Assembly: GCA_002347725.1 (NCBI GenBank)
Contig: DDXA01000003.1
Coordinates: forward strand, 1-64,000
DNA from: Actinobacteria bacterium UBA2272
Lineage (GTDB): Bacteria > Actinomycetota > Coriobacteriia > Anaerosomatales > Anaerosomataceae
Direction: 5' to 3'
Length of the DNA stretch: 64,000 bases
Shown: positions 58,076-64,000 of the stretch, in pieces
How positions within the stretch are numbered: the stretch's first letter is position 1
How the letters are laid out: each line of letters starts with the position of its first letter
Program-made: the position numbers and the translations under genes
Notes under the pieces: generated by a model
The model's database searches: none
Told to the model about the DNA's origin: nothing
What the model saw: the letters and a program-made list of their open reading frames with translations, nothing else

Positions 58076-58846
58076 ATGAAGATTGTCACCGAGCACGCGC
58101 AGGACGCCCGTGTGTGCGTGATGAGGATACTGGGTGACATCGACATGACCACCGCCCCGGATGTCCAAGTGGCGCTCGAGAGCGCGGTGAACCGCGGCTG
58201 CATCAATGTCGTGTTGGATCTCGAACGGGTACCGTACGCAGACAGCGCCGCGCTTGGACTCATCGTCTGGACCGACCGCCTCCTGGAACCCAAGGGCGGG
58301 AGACTCATTCTGGCGGGTGCTGATCGTAACGTCGCCAGGGTCCTCGAGCTCTCCGGGCTGATAGGCGCCGGTCATACCATCTCGGCTGCCGCCGATGCCG
58401 CTGAGGCCATGGCGGGACTTGAGCTATCACCCGTGTGTGCCGCCCCGCTGTGGGTGCGGGAGTTCGAGTTTCCCGCAGTGCCGGCATCGCTCTCGCTCGG
58501 CCGTTCCGAGGTGTGCGATGTCGTCGAGTCGCTGGCACTCTCGGACGCGGCGCTGTTCGACGTGCGGGTCGCCGTTGGAGAGGCGCTTTCCAACGCGATC
58601 CGGCACGGTTCGCCCGGCGGCGGCGAGGGCGACGTGGTCCACGTCGACGTGACCGCCTACCCGGATCGCGTGTCCATAGAAGTGCGTGACAGGGGAAGCG
58701 GCTTCGATGGCGAAGCACGGACGGACGGGGATCCGTACGCATCCTCCGGGCGCGGTGTGATGTTCATGCGGGCGCTCATGGATCGCGTGGACTTCGTTCG
58801 GCTTCCCGGGGGAGGCACGGCGGTCACTCTCGTCAAGCATCTGTGA
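58076..58846 (+). CDS. Fused STAS anti-anti-sigma and HATPase anti-sigma protein
   Basis: A 256-residue fusion. Residues 1-110 form a STAS domain (DIDMTTAPDVQVALES, and PYADSAALGLIVW with the serine usually phosphorylated). Residues about 125-256 form an RsbW-type HATPase with RVAVGEALSNAIRHGSP, VEVRDRGSGFD-like and GRGVMFMRALMD motifs. These halves are normally separate, opposing proteins (RsbV and RsbW). ATG 58076 follows CGGAGG; longer frames start at 57998 or 58034. It lies 80 bp after the SpoIIE-type phosphatase. No sigma-B-type factor is adjacent. Confidence 0.88.
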   Translation: MKIVTEHAQDARVCVMRILGDIDMTTAPDVQVALESAVNRGCINVVLDLERVPYADSAALGLIVWTDRLLEPKGGRLILAGADRNVARVLELSGLIGAGHTISAAADAAEAMAGLELSPVCAAPLWVREFEFPAVPASLSLGRSEVCDVVESLALSDAALFDVRVAVGEALSNAIRHGSPGGGEGDVVHVDVTAYPDRVSIEVRDRGSGFDGEARTDGDPYASSGRGVMFMRALMDRVDFVRLPGGGTAVTLVKHL

Positions 58847-58938
58847 GCCTGAGGTGCGACAGATGCCAGCAGGGCGTGATTCCGTCGACCGGGAGCGGTA
58901 TCCTGTGGTGGACGACGATGCGAGGAGGTGGCTGACGC

Positions 58939-59505
58939 ATGGAGTTGATGGACGCGATCCGATCACGACGATCGATCCGTGTATTCGACGGGACGCCCGT
59001 GGCCCGCGAGGTCGTGGCCGAACTCATTGATGCCGCCACGTACGCGCCATCACGTATGAACGTTCAGCCGTGGTACTTCCACGTGGCCATGGGGGAGAGC
59101 CGGGCTCGCATCGCCGAGGTAATGGCGATGACGACCTCATACCTCGACGAGTACCTTGACATGCTCGGGCCGGAGGGCGTCGAACATGCCGCCCGGTTCT
59201 ACGCAGAACTCGGTCGCGCGCCGGTGATCATCGGTGTCGCATCACCGTGCACCGATGACGAGCACGAGGCGCGTGACTATGCGATCTCGGTGGGGGCGGC
59301 ACTGGAGAACCTCCTTCTCGCCGCGGTCGGGCGGGGAATCGGCGCGTGCAGCATCTCGGTCCCACACTGGATCAGCGACCGGCTCGCCGAGCAGTTCGAC
59401 ATCGCCGACGGTTGGCAGATCACCTCCATGATCGTCCTTGGTCATGCCGATGAGGTGCCGGCGCCGCGAGAGCGCGACACCGACGTGGTCACGTACCTGA
59501 CGTGA
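58939..59505 (+). CDS. Nitroreductase-family flavoprotein
   Basis: A 188-residue FMN enzyme. MDAIRSRRSIRVFDGTPV near the N-terminus, YAPSRMNVQPWYFHV and AVGRGIGACSISVPHW are typical of small nitroreductases acting with NAD(P)H on nitro compounds, quinones or flavins. The substrate is unknown. ATG 58939 follows GAGGAGG. Its stop overlaps the HAD gene. Confidence 0.88.
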   Translation: MELMDAIRSRRSIRVFDGTPVAREVVAELIDAATYAPSRMNVQPWYFHVAMGESRARIAEVMAMTTSYLDEYLDMLGPEGVEHAARFYAELGRAPVIIGVASPCTDDEHEARDYAISVGAALENLLLAAVGRGIGACSISVPHWISDRLAEQFDIADGWQITSMIVLGHADEVPAPRERDTDVVTYLT

Positions 59506-60206
59506 CCTTCCCGCGCGCCGTCTTCTTCGATGTCGGCAACACGTTGCTGTACGCGCATCCGAGCGTGTCCGAGGTCTGCCGCCAAGTCCTCGTCGAGGCC
59601 GGTCACGTGCGCGATCTGGCGGCTATCGAGTCGTACATGCCGCTCGTGGACGCTTACTACGAAGAGCGCTACGCCGAGGACGATGCGTTTTGGACCGATG
59701 AACAGAGGACCTCGTCTGTCTGGGTCGGTATGTACTCGCTGCTGTGCCGGGAACTCGGCATCGAAGCGGAAGCGGTCGACATCGCCCGTCGCGTGTACGA
59801 CGAGTTCGGCCGTTCGGACCGGTGGGCGCTCTACGATGACGTACGTCCCGCGTTCGAGCGGCTGCGCCTGCGTGGAGTCGCGGTCGGGATCATCTCCAAC
59901 TGGGATTCGCGCCTGGCGTCACTGCTCGACGGCCTCGGCCTTGCCGATGTCCTTGCCGATGTCGTGTCGTCTGCCGATGTGGGCTTCCACAAGCCCGACC
60001 CCCGGATCTTCCGCCTGGCGTGCGAGCGCATCGGCGTGGACCCGGCCGAGGCAGCGCACGTAGGAGACCATCACTACGCGGACTACCTCGGTGCGAGCGC
60101 GCTCGGCATGAAGGCGGTGCTGATCGACCGCCACGGTGTTGCGGCTGACCACGGCGTCCAGCCCATCGATACGCTCGACACGCTCGAAGACGCTCTTGGG
60201 ACCTGA
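59502..60206 (+). CDS. HAD-family hydrolase
   Basis: A 234-residue haloacid-dehalogenase-superfamily phosphatase. Motif I FFDVGNTLLY gives the Asp nucleophile, motif II is ISNWDSRL, motif III the lysine in FHKPDPRIF, and motif IV HVGDHHYADYLGA. An alpha-helical cap lies at about 20-100. It resembles small-metabolite phosphatases; the substrate is unknown. GTG 59502 overlaps the nitroreductase stop. Confidence 0.88.
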   Translation: MTFPRAVFFDVGNTLLYAHPSVSEVCRQVLVEAGHVRDLAAIESYMPLVDAYYEERYAEDDAFWTDEQRTSSVWVGMYSLLCRELGIEAEAVDIARRVYDEFGRSDRWALYDDVRPAFERLRLRGVAVGIISNWDSRLASLLDGLGLADVLADVVSSADVGFHKPDPRIFRLACERIGVDPAEAAHVGDHHYADYLGASALGMKAVLIDRHGVAADHGVQPIDTLDTLEDALGT

Positions 60207-60272
60207 GCCGTTGGTGGTGCGTGTTGGGTGACGGTATCATCTGAGCCGTCATGACCCGTCCGAGGAGGACCG

Positions 60273-61763
60273 ATGGCCATCAAGGACCTGCGCGAGTACC
60301 TGGCGCTTCTCGAAACCAAAGGACAGCTGAGGCGAGTTGCCGCCGAGGTCGATCCGGCGCTCGAGATCGGTGAGATAACCGATCGTGTGAGCAAGGCGGT
60401 GGGCCCCGGTCTCCTGTTCGAGAAGCCGGTCGATCGCGCAACGGGGCGGCGCTACGACATGCCGGTGGCCATCAACCTGATGGGATCGTACGACCGGATG
60501 GCGTGGGCGCTCGGCGTCGATGCCGAGACAGGCACGTGGCGCGATCTGGACGCGAAGGCGCGCGAGCTCATGGAACTACTGCCGCTCGATGCACCGGCGA
60601 GCGTGATGGACAAGATCGGCATTGCCAAGAACCTGGCGGGGTTGGCGGGCGCTGGTGCGAAGGAGATCAAGTCCTCGAAGGCGCCCGTACACGAGGTCGT
60701 TCTCCGCGGTGACGACGTCGACCTCGGCCGTCTGCCGGTGCTCACCACCTGGCCGGGTGACGGCGGGCCGTTCATCACGCTGCCGCTCGTGGTCACACGG
60801 AGTCTGAAGGGGAAGCCGAACATCGGCATGTACCGGTTGCAGGTCTTCGATCGGAACACGACGGGACTGCACATCCACGAGCATCACGACGGCGCGAAGA
60901 ACCTCCGCGAGTGGACAGAGGCCGGCCACGAGCGCATGCCGGTCTCCGTAGCGCTCGGCGCAGACCCGGTCACGATCTTCTCGGCTACCGCTCCCGTGCC
61001 ACCGATCATCGATGAGTATCTGTTCAGCGGTATCCTGCGCGGGGAGTCGGTCGAGGTGGTGAAGTGCGTGACCAACGACCTGCTCGTGCCCGCGCACGCC
61101 GAGATCGTGCTCGAGGGTTATGTGGAGATCGGCGAGATGCGGTGGGAGGGGCCGTTTGGCGATCACACCGGCTACTACTCGCTCGCCGACGACTTCCCAG
61201 TGTTCCACGTCGAGGCCATGACCATGCGCCGGGACGCGATCTACCCCACGACCATCGTCGGTCGCCCGCCGATGGAGGACTGCTACATGGCCAAGGCGAC
61301 AGAGCGCATCTTCCTGCCGGTCATCAAGGCGATGATGCCCGAGGTCGTCGACTACGATCTGCCGCTCGAGGGTGTCTTCCACAACTGCGCGATCTTCCAG
61401 ATCCGCAAGGAGTTCGCCGGGGCTGCCTTCCGGGTGATGAACTTCGCCTGGTCCATGGGACAGATGATGTTCACGAAGTTCGTCATCGTCGTTGACGAAG
61501 ACGTGGACTGTCATGACTACTCCCAGGTAGCGTGGCGATGCTTCAACAACGTGGATCCGTCGCGAGACATCCTCATCAGCAAGGGGCCGCTCGACCGGCT
61601 CGATCACTCGAGTAACTTCGAGAGCTTCGGCTTCAAGATGGGCATCGATGCGACCCGCCCGATTCCGGGCGAAGGTCACGAGCGTGAGTGGCCCGAGGCG
61701 CTTGAGATGTCGCCTGAGGTCAAAGCGCGTGTGGACGCTATGTGGGGCGGGCTCGGCCTGTGA
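60273..61763 (+). CDS. UbiD-family decarboxylase, probable menaquinone biosynthesis (MqnL-like)
   Basis: A 496-residue UbiD-type decarboxylase dependent on prenylated FMN. DLREYLALLETKGQLRRV opens the protein; FITLPLVVTRSLKGKPNIGMYRLQVFD, EGPFGDHTGYYS and FNNVDPSRDILISKGPLDRLDHSS are family signatures. With the UbiA-like and UbiX-like genes directly downstream it forms the set used for late steps of futalosine-type menaquinone synthesis. ATG 60273 follows GAGGAGGA. Earlier pathway genes are not in the window. Confidence 0.9.
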   Translation: MAIKDLREYLALLETKGQLRRVAAEVDPALEIGEITDRVSKAVGPGLLFEKPVDRATGRRYDMPVAINLMGSYDRMAWALGVDAETGTWRDLDAKARELMELLPLDAPASVMDKIGIAKNLAGLAGAGAKEIKSSKAPVHEVVLRGDDVDLGRLPVLTTWPGDGGPFITLPLVVTRSLKGKPNIGMYRLQVFDRNTTGLHIHEHHDGAKNLREWTEAGHERMPVSVALGADPVTIFSATAPVPPIIDEYLFSGILRGESVEVVKCVTNDLLVPAHAEIVLEGYVEIGEMRWEGPFGDHTGYYSLADDFPVFHVEAMTMRRDAIYPTTIVGRPPMEDCYMAKATERIFLPVIKAMMPEVVDYDLPLEGVFHNCAIFQIRKEFAGAAFRVMNFAWSMGQMMFTKFVIVVDEDVDCHDYSQVAWRCFNNVDPSRDILISKGPLDRLDHSSNFESFGFKMGIDATRPIPGEGHEREWPEALEMSPEVKARVDAMWGGLGL

Positions 61764-62755
61764 GCAGGATCGCCGAGAAGGTGAAGGTGTTGCTCGATCT
61801 GGTCAAGTTCGAGCACTCGATCTTCGCGCTCCCGTACGCGTACATCGGCGCGCTGTATGCGTCCGCCTACGTCGGCCGCCTGTCCGATGGGTACGTGGAC
61901 GGCTCGCTTGTGGGTCCTGCGCGTGATGCTGCCGAGCAGGTGCTCGTGCTCGCCGTCGGTGGCGGCTGGGTCGTCCCGCTCGATGCCTTCAGCGGCGGCT
62001 GGCCGTCGTGGCAGGCGCTTGTGTGGATCACGATCGCGATGATCGGCGCGCGTTCCTTCGCGTTCGTCGTCAACCGCGCGGCAGACGCGGAGATCGACGC
62101 TCGCAACCCGCGCACCGCAGGACGCGCCATACCCGCCGGGATGATCGCCGCGGGTGAGCTGTGGTTGTTCGCGCTCGTCGTGCTCGCGGCGTTCCTGTTC
62201 GCGGTGTGGAGACTCGCGCCGGTCACGAGGACGCTGTGGCCGATCGTGCTCGCGGTGTTTCTCCTCTATCCGTACACGAAGCGGTTCACGCCGCTGTGCC
62301 ATTACTGGCTCGGTCTGTGTCTGGGTCTGGCGCCCGTGGGGGCCTGGGTAGCGCTCGGCGCGCCGCTCGCGCATCCGGCGCCGTGGATACTCGGGATTGC
62401 GGTCGCGCTGTGGACCGCGGGATTCGACATCATCTACGCGACGCAGGACGTCGAGTATGACCGCCGGGACGGCGTGCACTCGATGCCGGCGGACCGGGGT
62501 GTCGCGAGAGCGCTCGTTCAGACGCGCGTCGCACACGTGCTGACGGTTGCGTTCCTCGTTCTCGGCGGTGTTCTCGCCGGAGCGAGCTGGCCGTGGTACG
62601 CCGGCGTGGGTGTGGCCGCCGCCTTGCTGTGGTATGAGAACAGCATCGTGTCGGCTCGGGACCTGTCGCGCGTGAACGCCGCCTTCTTCACGGTTAACGG
62701 CGTGATCGCCATCGTCGTGTTCGCCGGGGCGCTCGCCGATCGGCTTCTCTCGTAG
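61760..62755 (+). CDS. UbiA-family prenyltransferase, probable menaquinone biosynthesis (MqnP-like)
   Basis: A 331-residue membrane prenyltransferase with about eight helices. The two aspartate-rich motifs that bind prenyl diphosphate and Mg are NRAADAEIDARNPRTAGR and YATQDVEYDRRDGVHSMPAD. LLDLVKFEHSIFALPYAYIGAL is typical of the MqnP-like branch. Relative to family norm there is a longer loop after helix 1 (about residues 30-75). GTG 61760 overlaps the UbiD stop. Confidence 0.9.
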   Translation: MSRIAEKVKVLLDLVKFEHSIFALPYAYIGALYASAYVGRLSDGYVDGSLVGPARDAAEQVLVLAVGGGWVVPLDAFSGGWPSWQALVWITIAMIGARSFAFVVNRAADAEIDARNPRTAGRAIPAGMIAAGELWLFALVVLAAFLFAVWRLAPVTRTLWPIVLAVFLLYPYTKRFTPLCHYWLGLCLGLAPVGAWVALGAPLAHPAPWILGIAVALWTAGFDIIYATQDVEYDRRDGVHSMPADRGVARALVQTRVAHVLTVAFLVLGGVLAGASWPWYAGVGVAAALLWYENSIVSARDLSRVNAAFFTVNGVIAIVVFAGALADRLLS

Positions 62756-62768
62756 GGAAGGGATTCGT

Positions 62769-63362
62769 ATGAAGCGCTACACCGTGGTCATCACCGGCGC
62801 GTCCGGCTCGGCTTACGGGATGCGTCTCGTCGAGCAGTTGCTCCTGGTCGGCGAAGTGACGCTGATCTTCACCAAGTCAGGTGCCGAGGTGACCGCCTAC
62901 GAACTCGGCTTCGTACTGCCGGAGACCGGCGCCCGTGAGGCGGTGCTGGGGTTCCTGGAGCTGCGGCCCGACGTGCCGTTGCGGGTCGTGTCGGACGACG
63001 ATCTGTTCGACGCGGTCGCCTCGGGATCGTCTGCCATAGACGCGACGATCGTCATGCCGGCTTCGATGGGTTTCGTCGGGTCGGTCGCGGCGGGGCTTGC
63101 CTCTGACCTTGCGGAGCGAGCCGCCGATGTGACCCTCAAGGAGCGGCGGACGCTTGTGCTGGTTCCGCGCGAAACGCCGCTCAATCTGATCCACCTGCGC
63201 AATCTGACCGCGCTCGCTGAAGCCGGAGCAGTCATCGTGCCCGCGATGCCGGCATTCTACCAGCGTCCGGCGACCGTCGACGACATGGTGAGCTTCGTGG
63301 TCGGCAAGGTACTCGACGTTCTCGGCGTCGAACACCGCCTGTTCGAGCGGTGGGGATCGTAA
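62769..63362 (+). CDS. Flavin prenyltransferase, UbiX-like (MqnM-like)
   Basis: A 197-residue UbiX family enzyme that attaches a prenyl group to FMN, making the cofactor for the UbiD enzyme in the same operon. VVITGASGSAYGMRLVEQLL binds FMN phosphate; VMPASMGFVGSVAAGLASDLAERAADVTLKERR and LVPRETPLNLIHLRNL are signatures. ATG 62769 follows GGAAGGG. Confidence 0.92.
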   Translation: MKRYTVVITGASGSAYGMRLVEQLLLVGEVTLIFTKSGAEVTAYELGFVLPETGAREAVLGFLELRPDVPLRVVSDDDLFDAVASGSSAIDATIVMPASMGFVGSVAAGLASDLAERAADVTLKERRTLVLVPRETPLNLIHLRNLTALAEAGAVIVPAMPAFYQRPATVDDMVSFVVGKVLDVLGVEHRLFERWGS

Positions 63363-63434
63363 GCGCTCCCGTGCGCGGGGCGGGCACGCTGACGAACATG
63401 GCGTGCGTGAGTTGCACTGAGTCTCGAGTGACAC

Positions 63435-63463
63435 TTGACGGTTTGGGTGCTTTCGCGCACAAT
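63435..63463 (+). promoter_or_regulatory. Promoter of small orphan gene
   Basis: TTGACG (63435-63440) and CACAAT (63458-63463) are 17 bp apart. Confidence 0.55.
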
Positions 63464-63531
63464 CCGTCGTAGACGGATCAGCTCTAGTCATCGCAGCAGT
63501 CGCAGCAGTCGTCGTAGAAGGAGCCGCAGCC

Positions 63532-63684
63532 ATGACCGTCGCCGAAGCGCGCAAGCGCTACCCCCTCGTGCCTCGCGATATCCTCGCATGGGCAGTCGAG
63601 AACATCGCCGATCCAAAGGATCTCGAGCGCGGTCTGTTCCGTCTCGACCAGGCGCGGCGCATCCAGCTCAAGTACGGCGTCTAG
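63532..63684 (+). CDS. Small protein of unknown function
   Basis: A 50-residue protein (opens MTVAEARKRYPLVPRDIL, ends RRIQLKYGV). It is predicted helical, charged and soluble. AAGGAG lies 8 bp before ATG 63532, and a promoter lies upstream, so it is likely expressed on its own. It was not recognised as a member of a named family. Confidence 0.6.
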   Translation: MTVAEARKRYPLVPRDILAWAVENIADPKDLERGLFRLDQARRIQLKYGV

Positions 63685-63717
63685 GTGCTAAGGTCGCCCG
63701 GGAAGGCGCGGCCGCGA

Positions 63718-64000
63718 CTAGCGCGTACTAAGCGCCACGAGGAGCAACACGAGCAGCACGAACAGCGTGCTCGCCGCCGTCCACGCTACGGCAGAGCGTT
63801 CCGTCGCGCGGAGTGCAGGTGCGATGTCCGCACGCTCGCCACGTGCGGTCACCCCTCCGGAGCGCGACCGTCCTGCGAGCCAGCGGTCTGCGGCGCGCAC
63901 GGCCGCAGCGAGTCCGAGCAGCACATCTCCGGGAGGCACGATGCCGTTCAGCCGCCGTGCGCCCCTCGGCGCGTAGCGAAGCGCCATCCAGCCCGCGACC
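63718..64000 (-). CDS. Partial membrane protein at window edge
   Basis: The frame is open to the window end and continues upstream of the internal ATG (63987), so the start probably lies outside. The visible C-terminal part has a hydrophobic segment near its end (SAVAWTAASTLFVLLVLLLVAL). The family cannot be told from this fragment. Confidence 0.4.
   Translation of the reverse strand, partial: VAGWMALRYAPRGARRLNGIVPPGDVLLGLAAAVRAADRWLAGRSRSGGVTARGERADIAPALRATERSAVAWTAASTLFVLLVLLLVALSTR

Overview
This is a 64 kb stretch of GC-rich chromosome from a Gram-positive-type bacterium. The rapZ-yvcK-whiA trio, heliorhodopsin, SpoIIE/STAS/HATPase switch proteins, secG, and a UbiD/UbiA/UbiX set of the kind used for menaquinone point to an actinobacterium, most likely an anaerobic Coriobacteriia-like lineage. 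The lineage is inferred from gene content only. No rRNA, prophage or CRISPR array was seen.

Region 1 (1-10560) is accessory. It opens inside an integron cassette array read left to right, so the integrase would lie left of position 1. Single-gene cassettes are separated by attC sites: a HEPN/zinc-ribbon protein, a GyrI-like protein, a C_GCAxxG_C_C redox protein, two membrane proteins, and a toxin-antitoxin pair with a broken toxin. attC-like repeats continue, increasingly degenerate, around an ABC-2 exporter with a toxin remnant and around a TetR-controlled block (methyltransferase, DUF4386 protein, quinone-oxidoreductase-like protein). All eight full attC copies carry a -10-like hexamer at the same place.

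Region 2 (10560-25770) mixes redox and membrane genes: flavodoxin, FMN-binding protein, CPBP protease, and a thioredoxin-fold selenoprotein with an in-frame TGA and a bacterial SECIS-like hairpin. It also has a MarR-heliorhodopsin unit divergent from a DUF1295 protein, a PadR-permease unit with a promoter/operator, a tandem-repeat protein, a racemase, a multidrug-type ABC exporter and two SDR enzymes.

Region 3 (25770-40160) is core: rapZ-yvcK-whiA, lower glycolysis (gap-pgk-tpiA-gpmI), secG, a dipeptide/oligopeptide ABC transporter operon and tRNA-Leu(GAG).

Region 4 (40160-54701) holds a degenerate and an intact radical SAM protein, an aminotransferase, a PHP protein and a membrane chelatase-like protein. 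It also holds a CsoR/CstR-type regulon: three near-identical ATACCCC/GGGGTAT operators at a thioredoxin operon, at the regulator/cation-efflux intergenic region and at a CcdA gene. A complete sigma-54 module follows (rpoN, NtrB-like kinase, NtrC-like activator) with a canonical -24/-12 promoter immediately downstream.

Region 5 (54701-64000) has a GAF-rich SpoIIE phosphatase next to a fused STAS-HATPase protein (partner switching), a nitroreductase, a HAD hydrolase, the UbiD-UbiA-UbiX cluster, a small orphan protein with its own promoter, and a partial gene at the window edge.
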